DNA of 9,660 nt, from NCBI GenBank assembly GCA_951800675.1, contig CATOKC010000126.1, forward strand, positions 1-9,660, written 5' to 3'. The notes beneath the pieces were generated by a model. The model had not been told where the DNA came from, ran no database searches, and worked only from the letters and a program-made list of their open reading frames with translations. The position numbers and the translations under genes are program-made. Numbering within the stretch: the first letter of the stretch is position 1; each line of letters begins with the position of its first letter. Below, piece after piece: positions 1 through 5,918 of the stretch. Source of the DNA: an uncultured Oscillibacter sp. (GTDB taxonomy: Bacteria; Bacillota_A; Clostridia; Oscillospirales; Oscillospiraceae).

Positions 1-178
1 CCTCCGTAAGCGTGACTTTTTTGCTCCCGCGAATGAGCAGCTTTTTCCCAAGCTCATCCTCTAAATCTCTTAACTGCCGGGAAAGGGGCGGCTGTGTCAT
101 CCGTAAAGCCTCCGCCGCTCTGGTAATGCTTTCCTCTCGCGCTACTGTAAGAAAATATTGCAGAACTCGTATATCCAT
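1..178 (-). CDS. LysR-family transcriptional regulator, N-terminal part (runs off window)
   Basis: Reading the minus strand from the ATG at 178-176 gives 59 codons open to the window edge. The protein starts MDIRVLQYFLTVAREESI, followed by TRAAEALRMTQPPLSRQLRD and LEDELGKKLLIR. This is the standard LysR winged helix-turn-helix: the 'QYFLTVARE' opening, the 'TRAAEAL' helix, the 'TQPPLSRQLRDLE' recognition helix and the 'LGKKLL' wing. The inducer-binding domain lies outside the window. A GAGAGG ribosome site precedes the start (minus strand of about 186-191). It is transcribed away from the redox operon at 316, and the shared intergenic region carries a LysR-type dyad, so it is very probably the local regulator of that operon and of itself. 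The inducer cannot be deduced. Confidence 0.93.
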   Translation of the reverse strand, partial: MDIRVLQYFLTVAREESITRAAEALRMTQPPLSRQLRDLEDELGKKLLIRGSKKVTLTE

Positions 179-208
179 AGGAACACCTCTCTTTTGTTTC
201 TGCGCCTT

Positions 209-237
209 ATTATAGCAAGAAACCGCATACCTTTCAA
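209..237 (-). promoter_or_regulatory. lysR promoter (leftward)
   Basis: On the minus strand a perfect -10 TATAAT (plus-strand 209-214) is separated by 17 bp from a -35 TTGAAA (plus-strand 232-237). The lysR start codon lies about 30 bp beyond the -10. The -35 sits inside the 7-nt centre and right arm of the dyad at 220-248, so a regulator bound there would block this promoter, which is consistent with negative autoregulation. Confidence 0.75.
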
Positions 238-248
238 GTATGCAGTTT
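220..248. promoter_or_regulatory. LysR-type recognition site (ATAC-N7-GTAT dyad)
   Basis: An inverted repeat with 11-bp arms and one mismatch: AAACcGCATAC (220-230), spacer CTTTCAA (231-237), GTATGCaGTTT (238-248). Its core ATAC-N7-GTAT contains the T-N11-A signature of LysR-type operators and equals the consensus known for the BenM/CatM branch. Its centre (234) is about 66 bp upstream of the predicted operon start near 300, the usual position of the high-affinity recognition site. Confidence 0.75.
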
Positions 249-256
249 TACCCTTT

Positions 257-271
257 ATATGTATTTGATAT
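257..271. promoter_or_regulatory. Putative LysR-type activation half-site
   Basis: ATAT-N7-ATAT (257-260 and 268-271) is a weaker T-N11-A dyad centred at 264, exactly 30 bp (about three helical turns) from the strong dyad and overlapping the operon -35 element. LysR-type activators commonly use such a low-affinity second site near -35. The local AT-richness makes a chance match possible. Confidence 0.45.
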
Positions 272-293
272 TTTGTGGATTTGCCTATATAAT
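265..293 (+). promoter_or_regulatory. Promoter of the redox operon (rightward)
   Basis: A -35 TTGATA (265-270), 17-bp spacer, and perfect -10 TATAAT (288-293) predict transcription starting near 300. This leaves only about 15 nt before the first start codon, including an AAGGAGG ribosome site at 302-308. No other convincing promoter was seen between the closely spaced genes up to 5774, so this one probably drives the whole operon. Confidence 0.75.
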
Positions 294-315
294 CACAGCG
301 TAAGGAGGCGGAGTT

Positions 316-546
316 ATGACAGAGAGGAGGAAGTGGGAACAGGCGGTTGTCGCCAATCTTGCAGACGCCGGATGTGACAAGGAACAGATTGAGCAGTTTA
401 TGGACTTTCTGAAATCCGGCAGGAAGGGAGCGGGACTGTCTCTGCTTGCAAAACACCGTCGTTTTCTGCTGGACCGCTACCATGCGGATCAGAAAAAGAT
501 CGACTGCCTGGACTACCTGATCTACAAAATGAATCAAAATCAGTAA
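316..546 (+). CDS. Small protein of unknown function (76 aa)
   Basis: First gene of the operon. The start ATG is 7 nt after a strong AAGGAGG (302-308), and the gene is followed 13 nt later by the hydrolase start, so it is almost certainly translated. The protein is charged and predicted mostly helical: an N-terminal half with an AGCDKEQIEQFMDFLKSGRK segment (residues 18-37), a basic middle (KHRRFLLDR, residues 46-54), and a C-terminal DQKKIDCLDYLIYKM helix (58-72). There is no signal peptide, membrane segment or metal-binding motif, and only two cysteines (C20, C64). I do not recognise a characterised family. My impression is that small proteins of this kind occur in clostridia beside regulators and flavin-dependent genes, and a DNA- or protein-binding accessory role is possible, but no function is assigned. 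Confidence 0.8.
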   Translation: MTERRKWEQAVVANLADAGCDKEQIEQFMDFLKSGRKGAGLSLLAKHRRFLLDRYHADQKKIDCLDYLIYKMNQNQ

Positions 547-559
547 GGAGAATTTCACC

Positions 560-1558
560 ATGACAAGCAAGGATACACGCACATTCAAAATTAACCCCAG
601 CATCGAAATGAAGCCGGTCCGTTTCAAGAACCGCTTTGGCATTGAGCTGGCAGGACACCTCTATCTGCCCGAGAATTACGAGGCGCGGAAAAACGCGGCC
701 ATCATTGTGGCCGGTCCCTTCGGCGCGGTGAAGGAGCAGGCGGCGGGCCTCTATGCCCAGCGGTTCGCCTCCATGGGCTTCGTGTCTCTGGCCTTTGATC
801 CGTCCTTCGGCGGAGAAAGCGGCGGCGAGGTCCGCAACACCGCCTCCCCGGACATCTTCACCGAGGATTACAGCGCCGCCGTGGACTGCATCGGCCTGCT
901 GGACTATGTGGACCGTGATCGGATCGGGGCGGTGGGCATTTGCGGATTGTCCGGCATGGCCATTACCGCCGCCGGGACTGACACCCGAATCAAGGCGGTG
1001 GCCACCCTCTCCATGTACGATATGTCCCGCGATATGAGCCGGGGCCACATGGACTACTACACCGAGGAACAGCGCATGAAGATCAAGCAGTACCTCAGTG
1101 AGCGGCGGTGGAGGGACGCCGAGAGCGGGACCTATGCCCTGGGCAACCATGAGATTGGATTTGACGAGGCCGGCAATCCGCTGACCGCCGCCATGGAGGT
1201 CCCGGAGGAACTGTCGGAGGGCGCTGACCCCGTTTTCGCCGCCTTCTTCCAGTATTACGCAAAGCGCGCCCGCCACCCCCGCGCAGTCAACTTTGTGTCC
1301 TCCTGGACGGCCACCATGCCGGTGTCCTTCTGGAACTTCCCGCTGATGACCAATATCAAGGAGGTTTCTCCCAGGCCTATTCTGCTGGTCGCTGGCGAAA
1401 ACGCCCACTCCCGGTACTACTCCGAGGACGCTTACACTACCGCCCAAGAACCGAAAGAGCTGGTGATCGTCCCCGGCGCGGACCACGTTGATCTCTATGA
1501 CAACTTCGATAAGATTCCCTTCGACAAGCTGGAAACCTTTTTCAAGAAGAATCTGTAA
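560..1558 (+). CDS. Alpha/beta hydrolase, dienelactone hydrolase-like
   Basis: A 332-aa protein starting 9 nt after AAGGAG (545-550). The fold is readable: a beta-strand and oxyanion-loop region AAIIVAGPFGAVKEQ (residues 46-60), the AFDPSFGGESGG strand/loop (78-89), a nucleophile elbow AVGICGLSGMA (124-134), and a late catalytic region with LLVAGE (275-280) and GADHVDLYD (306-314), where H309 is the likely catalytic histidine. At the elbow the nucleophile position appears to be Cys128 (G-I-C-G), as in dienelactone hydrolases; Ser131 is the alternative. The YSAAVDCIGLLDYV segment before the elbow is typical of the YcjY-like branch. There is no signal peptide, so it should be cytoplasmic. The substrate is probably a small ester, lactone or thioester, but this cannot be fixed. 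The operon position before two reductase genes suggests sequential processing of one class of compounds. Confidence 0.88.
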   Translation: MTSKDTRTFKINPSIEMKPVRFKNRFGIELAGHLYLPENYEARKNAAIIVAGPFGAVKEQAAGLYAQRFASMGFVSLAFDPSFGGESGGEVRNTASPDIFTEDYSAAVDCIGLLDYVDRDRIGAVGICGLSGMAITAAGTDTRIKAVATLSMYDMSRDMSRGHMDYYTEEQRMKIKQYLSERRWRDAESGTYALGNHEIGFDEAGNPLTAAMEVPEELSEGADPVFAAFFQYYAKRARHPRAVNFVSSWTATMPVSFWNFPLMTNIKEVSPRPILLVAGENAHSRYYSEDAYTTAQEPKELVIVPGADHVDLYDNFDKIPFDKLETFFKKNL

Positions 1559-1586
1559 TTTGATAAAACAACAGGAGGAATCCGTC

Positions 1587-2528
1587 ATGAATACAATGCC
1601 GAAAATCGCGCTGGGCGCGTGGTCCTGGGGTGCCGGAGCCGCTGGCGGTGACCAGGTGTTTGGGAACCATCTCTTTGAGGACGATCTGCGTCCGGTGTTT
1701 GACAAGGCGCTGGAGTGCGGCCTGACCCTGTGGGACACCGCCGCCGTCTACGGCGAGGGAACCTCCGAGCGTATCCTGGGCAGCTTTGTCAAGGACGTGT
1801 CCCGTGAGCAGGTGGTTCTCTCCACCAAGTTCACCCCGCAGATCGCCAGCGATTCCCCGGAGGCCATGCGGGAGATGCTGGGCGGCAGCAAGGCCCGCCT
1901 CCATGCGGACGTGATGGACATTTACTGGATTCACAACCCCATGGATGTGGAGAAGTGGACCCCCAAGCTGATTCCTCTGGCGCAGAGCGGACAGATCAAG
2001 ACCATCGGTGTGTCCAACCACAATCTGGCGCAGATCGAGCGGGCCAATGAGATTTTGGGCGCCGCCGGTCTGAAGGTCTCCGCCGTTCAGAACCACTTCT
2101 CCCTGCTGCACCGTTCCTCCGAGCGGGCCGGGATTCTGGACTACTGCAAGGAAAACGGCATTACCTTCTACGCCTACATGGTGCTGGAGCAGGGTGCGCT
2201 GTCCGGCAAGTACGATACCGCCCACCCCTTCCCGGAGGGCAGCGACCGGGCCAGATGCTACGGCCCCGTCCTGCCGCGGTTGGAAAAGCTGATTGAAAAA
2301 ATGCGGCAGATCGGCGGCAGATATGACGCCTCTCCCGCGCAGGTCGCTACCGCCTGGGCCATTGCCAAAGGGACCCTGCCCATTATCGGCGTGACGAAGG
2401 TGGAGCAGGTGGAAGCCGCCGCGAAGGCCGCGGAGATCGTTCTGACGGCGGAGGAAGTCTCTGAGCTGGAAACCCTGGGCGACACCGCCAACATCAATAC
2501 GTTGCGGGAGTGGGAGAAGGAGATGTGA
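1587..2528 (+). CDS. Aldo/keto reductase
   Basis: A 313-aa NAD(P)H-dependent carbonyl reductase. The frame is open further upstream, to 1488, but that part overlaps the hydrolase gene; the ATG at 1587 is chosen because ACAGGAGG (1571-1578) precedes it at a good distance and the family N-terminus begins there. The catalytic tetrad is complete: Asp50 and Tyr55 in LWDTAAVYGEG, Lys81 in LSTKF, and His116 in DIYWIHNP. The family signature GVSNHN follows, and a C-terminal PIIGVTKVEQVEAA segment sits at the cofactor 2'-phosphate-binding position. The length fits single-domain aldo/keto reductases of the IolS/YhdN-like group. The stop lies 2 nt before the next start, so translation is probably coupled with the flavoprotein. 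A second, unrelated-subgroup reductase domain is encoded at the operon's end, so substrates may differ. The exact substrate is unknown. Confidence 0.93.
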   Translation: MNTMPKIALGAWSWGAGAAGGDQVFGNHLFEDDLRPVFDKALECGLTLWDTAAVYGEGTSERILGSFVKDVSREQVVLSTKFTPQIASDSPEAMREMLGGSKARLHADVMDIYWIHNPMDVEKWTPKLIPLAQSGQIKTIGVSNHNLAQIERANEILGAAGLKVSAVQNHFSLLHRSSERAGILDYCKENGITFYAYMVLEQGALSGKYDTAHPFPEGSDRARCYGPVLPRLEKLIEKMRQIGGRYDASPAQVATAWAIAKGTLPIIGVTKVEQVEAAAKAAEIVLTAEEVSELETLGDTANINTLREWEKEM

Positions 2529-2530
2529 GC

Positions 2531-3154
2531 ATGAAAGTTTTACTGTTAAACGGCAGCACCCGCAAAAACGGCTGCACCTATCTCGCCCTCTCGGAAGCGG
2601 CAAAGGCGCTGAATGAGCAGGGCGTGGAGACAGAGATCGTCCAGATGGGCGGCGCCCCTGTCCGGGACTGCGTTGGCTGCGACGGCTGTGCCGGGAAGGG
2701 CCAGTGCGTCTTTGGCGATGACATGGTCAACGAGGTGATTGCCAAAGCGAAAGAAGCGGACGGCTTTGTGTTTGGCTCTCCGGTCTACTACGCCCACCCC
2801 AGCGGACAGATTCTGTCCCTGCTGGACCGGGTCTTTTACGCCGGTGTAGAAGGATTTCTTCACAAGCCAGCCGCCGTTGTGGTGACGGCCCGCCGGGCCG
2901 GGACCACGGCCTCCCTGGACGCGCTGAATAAGTACCTGCTGAACGCGGAAATGCCCATTGTATCCTCCACCTATTGGAACATGGTCTTTGGTCCCGCCCC
3001 GGAGCTGGTGGAGCAGGACAAGGAGGGCCTTCAGACTATGCGGAACCTAGGCCGGAACATGGCGTGGCTGCTGGGATGTATTGAGGCGGGCCGTCAGCAG
3101 GGCCGCACGCCGCCCCAAGCAGAGCGGAAGCACTGGACCAACTTTAACCGGTAG
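2531..3154 (+). CDS. NAD(P)H-dependent FMN reductase / iron-sulfur flavoprotein-like
   Basis: A 207-aa flavodoxin-fold protein. The start at 2531 is preferred over the in-frame ATG at 2510 because the family N-terminus MKVLLLNGSTRKNG begins here and an AAGGAG (2518-2523) lies just upstream. The FMN phosphate loop is NGSTRKNGCT (residues 7-16); FGSPVYYAHPSGQILSLLDR (81-100) is the isoalloxazine-facing loop of the NADPH-dependent FMN reductase family. Between them sit Cys47, Cys50, Cys53 and Cys59, spaced C-x2-C-x2-C-x5-C. This compact motif matches the [4Fe-4S] motif of archaeal/clostridial iron-sulfur flavoproteins, so this is probably an FMN plus cluster electron carrier and not a simple quinone reductase. 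It is cytoplasmic, and its acceptor is unknown. An alternative is a plain flavodoxin-family oxidoreductase in which the cysteines serve another role. Confidence 0.88.
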   Translation: MKVLLLNGSTRKNGCTYLALSEAAKALNEQGVETEIVQMGGAPVRDCVGCDGCAGKGQCVFGDDMVNEVIAKAKEADGFVFGSPVYYAHPSGQILSLLDRVFYAGVEGFLHKPAAVVVTARRAGTTASLDALNKYLLNAEMPIVSSTYWNMVFGPAPELVEQDKEGLQTMRNLGRNMAWLLGCIEAGRQQGRTPPQAERKHWTNFNR

Positions 3155-3165
3155 GAGGCGAAAAC

Positions 3166-3750
3166 ATGACGGCAGAGGATGTTATCAAGGGGTTTCGGGA
3201 GGACGCGCCCGAGGACGCGGCGCGGGCGGCTTACGCCAATGAGCTGTTCCAGGAGGCCATCCGGCTGGGAATGGAACTAAACAATCAATACCATACGCCG
3301 GAGGAAATCCGGGAGATCATGGGACGGCTGACCGGGAAGGAGATTGCCCCCGACTTCCGGCTGTTCCCCCCGTTCTATACGGACTTCGGGAAAAATATCA
3401 CCGTTGGGCGGGATGTGTTCATCAACTCCGGCTGTCACTTCCAGGACCAGGGCGGGATTGAGATTGGAGACGGCGCGCTGATTGGACATAACGTAGTCCT
3501 TGCCACCATTGACCATGACCTGGACCCCGCTATGAACAGGAAAAACCACTACGCGCCTATCAAGATCGGCGCTCATGTGTGGATCGGCTCCAACGCCACG
3601 ATTCTGTCCGGTGTTTCCGTTGGAGAATGGTCCGTGGTCGCCGCCGGGGCGGTGGTGACGAAGGATGTCCCGCCTATGACAGTGGTGGGCGGGGTTCCCG
3701 CTAAAGTCATTAAAAAAGTGAACGTACAGGAAATGAGGACATCCGCATGA
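3166..3750 (+). CDS. Hexapeptide-repeat O-acetyltransferase (maltose/galactoside acetyltransferase family)
   Basis: A 194-aa enzyme starting after TAGGAGG at 3152-3158. Residues about 1-70 form the helical maltose-acetyltransferase-type cap, with NQYHTPEEIREIMGRLTG (40-57). From about 75 the left-handed beta-helix begins, with repeated hexapeptides such as ITVGRD, IEIGDG, LIGHNV, IKIGAH, VWIGSN, ATILSG and VSVGEW. His117 in ATIDHDLDP corresponds to the catalytic histidine of LacA-type enzymes. The C-terminal PPMTVVGGVPAKVIK is the usual CoA-binding end. It probably transfers acetyl from acetyl-CoA to a hydroxyl group; the acceptor is unknown. Such genes often accompany flavodoxin and aldo/keto reductase genes in gut bacteria. 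The stop overlaps the next start (ATGA, 3747-3750), indicating translational coupling. Confidence 0.92.
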   Translation: MTAEDVIKGFREDAPEDAARAAYANELFQEAIRLGMELNNQYHTPEEIREIMGRLTGKEIAPDFRLFPPFYTDFGKNITVGRDVFINSGCHFQDQGGIEIGDGALIGHNVVLATIDHDLDPAMNRKNHYAPIKIGAHVWIGSNATILSGVSVGEWSVVAAGAVVTKDVPPMTVVGGVPAKVIKKVNVQEMRTSA

Positions 3751-5774
3751 AAAGCATGAAATTTCTTTCCTTCTCCATGGCGGTCTGTATGATCTGTCTC
3801 CTGACCATGACCTCCCGCTCGGCAGCGGAGGTCCCTGCCGCCAGCGGTGGGGCGGGTATGGACAGCGCAAAACTCACGTCCGAAACACAGCCTGTGTCTA
3901 CTTTTTCGGATGTCCCTGCCGGCGCCTGGTACGCCGAAGCGGTGGGCTGGTGCCTGGACAACGGCCTGATAGACGGCACCTCCGACACAGCGTTTTCTCC
4001 GGATTCTCCCGCAACGCGGGCGGTTCTGGCCGGCGCTCTCTATCGAAAAGCCGAAAGCCCCAAAACAGATGCCCGCAATTTTTCTGATATTCGCGCTGGT
4101 GCGTGGTATGCCCAAGCAGCGTCCTGGACGGCGGCAGAGGGAATCATCGGCGGGTACAGCGATGGCCACTTCGGTGGCGAGGATTCCGTGACCCGACAGC
4201 AACTGGCTGTGATTCTTTGGAGAAGCGCCGGAAAGCCCGTCCCGGCAAAAGATGGAGCTTTCGCGGATCAGGTGCAGATCGCCGCTTACGCCACAGATGC
4301 TTCCGCCTGGGCGCAGGAGCAGGGAATTATTAACGGCAAGGCAGGAAACAACTTCGATCCCCACGGAACCGCCACACGGGCTCAGCTGGCAGTTATGCTC
4401 CACCGCTGGATGACCGGAACCGAAAAACAGGAGGATTCTATGAACAGAGCCAAAACTTTAGTAGCCTATTTCTCCGCCACCAATACTACCCGTCCTCTGG
4501 CGGAGTACACGGCGGATATTTTGGGGGCTGACCTCGTAGAGATCGTGCCGGAGGTCCCCTATACGGATGCCGACCTTGCCTATTACACCAATGGCCGGGC
4601 CGACCGGGAGCAGAACGATTCCTCCGCCCGCCCCACGATCGCCGGAAGCGTTGAGAACATGGCGGACTACGATGTGATCTTCCTGGGCTACCCCATCTGG
4701 CACGGACAGCCGCCCCGGATCATCAGCACCTTCCTGGAGAGCTATGACTTCGCCGGAAAAACCATCGTCCCCTTCTGCACGTCCCACTCCAGCGGGTACA
4801 GCGACAGCAGCATCAAGTCCCTGGCTCCTGGCGCGAATTGGATCACCGGACGCCGCTTCGCCGGTGGAACCAGCCGCGGCACCATGGAAGAATGGATCAA
4901 TGGTCTGGAACTGCCGAAACCGTCGGTTCCGGCCACCAATCCGGCTGCTTTCAATTTTGAAACCAAAAGCGTCACCCTTAACAGCGGCTATGATATGTCC
5001 ATCAACGGCCTGGGGACGTACAGCCTCCACAGGGAAACCTGCGTCAATGCTGTCAAATCCGCCCTGGCCAGCGGGGTCCGACTCATTGATACCGCCTCCG
5101 CCTATGGCAACGAGGAAGAAGTGGGCCAAGCCATCCGGGAGGCCATTGACGAGGGCATCATCAAGCGGGAAGATGTTTTCGTTATCACGAAGATTTACCC
5201 CGGCAGCGAGATGGCGAACCCGGAGCAGTCCATCCAGGCGTGTCTGGACCGGCTGGACATTGACTATGTGGACATGATGCTCCTGCACCACCCTGACCGG
5301 AACGACGCGAAAGCATATCAGGCCATGGAAAAATTTGTGGAGGAAGGAAAAATCCGCTCCCTGGGCCTGTCCAACTGGTATGTGAAGGAGCTGGGAGAAT
5401 TTTTGCCCCAGGTGACGATCACCCCGGCTCTGGTTCAGAACGAAATCCACCCCTACTATCAGGAGAATGATGTGATCCCCTATATCCAGGACCTTGGAAT
5501 CGTGGTCCAGGGCTGGTATCCCCTGGGGGGCCGTGGCCATACGGCGGAGCTGCTGGGGGATGAAGTGATCTCCGGTATCGCCAAGGCCCACGGCGTATCC
5601 TCCGCCCAGGTAATTCTTCGCTGGAATCTCCAAAAGGGCGTGGTGGTCATCCCCGGCTCCAGCAATCCCGACCACATCAAGGAGAACACCGAATTGTACG
5701 GCTTCGAGCTGACCGATGCGGAAATGGCGCAGATCAACGCCCTTGACCGGAACGAAAAGCACGATTGGTATTAA
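3747..5774 (+). CDS. Secreted SLH-domain / flavodoxin / aldo-keto reductase fusion protein
   Basis: A 675-aa protein with an unusual domain order. Residues 1-27 form a signal peptide (basic MKSMK, hydrophobic core about 6-21, probable cleavage near SRSA-AE); no lipobox is seen. Three SLH repeats follow at about 52-100, 111-160 and 171-222 (FSDVPAGAWYAEAVGW, FSDIRAGAWYAQAASW, then FADQVQIAAYATDASAW), which normally bind secondary cell-wall polymers. Residues 235-392 form a flavodoxin domain: phosphate loop YFSATNTTRPLAE (241-253), EIVPEVPYTDADLAYY, and a GYPIWHGQPPR flavin loop (314-324). Residues about 403-675 form a complete AKR5-like reductase: Asp448 and Tyr453 in LIDTASAYGN, Lys482 in ITKIYP, His514 in LLHHP, GLSNW, and the NADPH site IPGSSNPDHIKEN. 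A GAGG lies 8 nt before the start. FMN and NADPH domains outside the membrane are hard to explain, so the internal start at 4440 may give the working cytoplasmic form. No frame break is visible. Confidence 0.88.
   Translation: MKSMKFLSFSMAVCMICLLTMTSRSAAEVPAASGGAGMDSAKLTSETQPVSTFSDVPAGAWYAEAVGWCLDNGLIDGTSDTAFSPDSPATRAVLAGALYRKAESPKTDARNFSDIRAGAWYAQAASWTAAEGIIGGYSDGHFGGEDSVTRQQLAVILWRSAGKPVPAKDGAFADQVQIAAYATDASAWAQEQGIINGKAGNNFDPHGTATRAQLAVMLHRWMTGTEKQEDSMNRAKTLVAYFSATNTTRPLAEYTADILGADLVEIVPEVPYTDADLAYYTNGRADREQNDSSARPTIAGSVENMADYDVIFLGYPIWHGQPPRIISTFLESYDFAGKTIVPFCTSHSSGYSDSSIKSLAPGANWITGRRFAGGTSRGTMEEWINGLELPKPSVPATNPAAFNFETKSVTLNSGYDMSINGLGTYSLHRETCVNAVKSALASGVRLIDTASAYGNEEEVGQAIREAIDEGIIKREDVFVITKIYPGSEMANPEQSIQACLDRLDIDYVDMMLLHHPDRNDAKAYQAMEKFVEEGKIRSLGLSNWYVKELGEFLPQVTITPALVQNEIHPYYQENDVIPYIQDLGIVVQGWYPLGGRGHTAELLGDEVISGIAKAHGVSSAQVILRWNLQKGVVVIPGSSNPDHIKENTELYGFELTDAEMAQINALDRNEKHDWY
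4429..4442 (+). promoter_or_regulatory. Internal ribosome site and in-frame start inside the fusion gene
   Basis: AGGAGG (4429-4434) lies 5 nt before ATG (4440-4442), in frame with the long gene (codon 232). The new N-terminus MNRAKTLVAYFSATNTT is exactly that of a stand-alone flavodoxin. Initiation here would give a 444-aa cytoplasmic flavodoxin-reductase without signal peptide or SLH repeats. Alternatively the site is a relic of the start of a gene that fused to an SLH gene. No stop codon lies between the two parts. Confidence 0.7.
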
Positions 5775-5781
5775 ACGGCAT

Positions 5782-5831
5782 CCTGCCCGCGACACCTGTG
5801 ACCGGCGGCGCGCAGGTAGGGTAATTTTTTT
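5782..5831 (+). terminator. Weak terminator-like hairpin after the operon
   Basis: CCTGC (5782-5786) and GCG (5789-5791) can pair with CGC (5809-5811) and GCAGG (5812-5816), leaving a two-base bulge; seven T residues follow at 5825-5831. The 8-nt gap between stem and T-run and the bulge make it a poor intrinsic terminator. It may give partial termination between the LysR-linked operon and the dehydratase-like block. No separate promoter was recognised in this gap. Confidence 0.3.
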
Positions 5832-5838
5832 GTAAAAC

Positions 5839-5918
5839 AGGAGGCATGGCTGTGTGAAGCCGCAAAAAAAGAGGGCTCCGCTTATGAAGCGGAGCACCAG
5901 AATATAGCGGAGCGGCTG
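5839..5918 (+). other. Candidate -1 frameshift site: GTG start, slippery A-AAA-AAG and hairpin, joined to the next gene
   Basis: AGGAGG (5839-5844) is 9 nt before a GTG (5854) that opens a 17-codon frame ending at TAG (5905-5907). Inside it the heptamer A-AAA-AAG (5865-5871) is in the correct phase for -1 slippage. Four bases later begins a perfect 9-bp stem, GCTCCGCTT (5875-5883) with AAGCGGAGC (5887-5895), with a 3-nt loop. A -1 shift gives MKPQKKEGSAYEAEHQ and then runs without a stop into the gene at 5919. That joined frame has no conventional start codon of its own upstream, yet its sequence looks coding. The alternatives are loss of one A from an eight-A run (mutation or sequencing error), or normal initiation at 5919. 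Confidence 0.5.

Noticed and set aside
12..215. Plus-strand open frame of 67 codons at the left edge
   Set aside because: It is the mirror of the LysR helix-turn-helix coding sequence on the minus strand and has no ribosome site.
1488..1586. Extension of the aldo/keto reductase start upstream to 1488
   Set aside because: It would overlap the hydrolase gene by 71 nt, gives non-family sequence, and a strong ribosome site directly precedes 1587.
398..1738. Antisense open frame of 446 codons opposite the hydrolase gene
   Set aside because: No family motifs; it runs across three plus-strand genes and is a mirror of their codon usage.
5846..5857. ATG-GCT-GTG-TGA as a regulatory leader peptide
   Set aside because: The ribosome site is only 1 nt from this ATG, too close for efficient initiation; the GTG at 5854 has proper spacing.
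5875..5895. Perfect 9-bp hairpin as an intrinsic terminator
   Set aside because: No T-run follows, the loop contains no terminator-like context, and the surrounding frame is coding; it fits better as a frameshift-stimulating stem.
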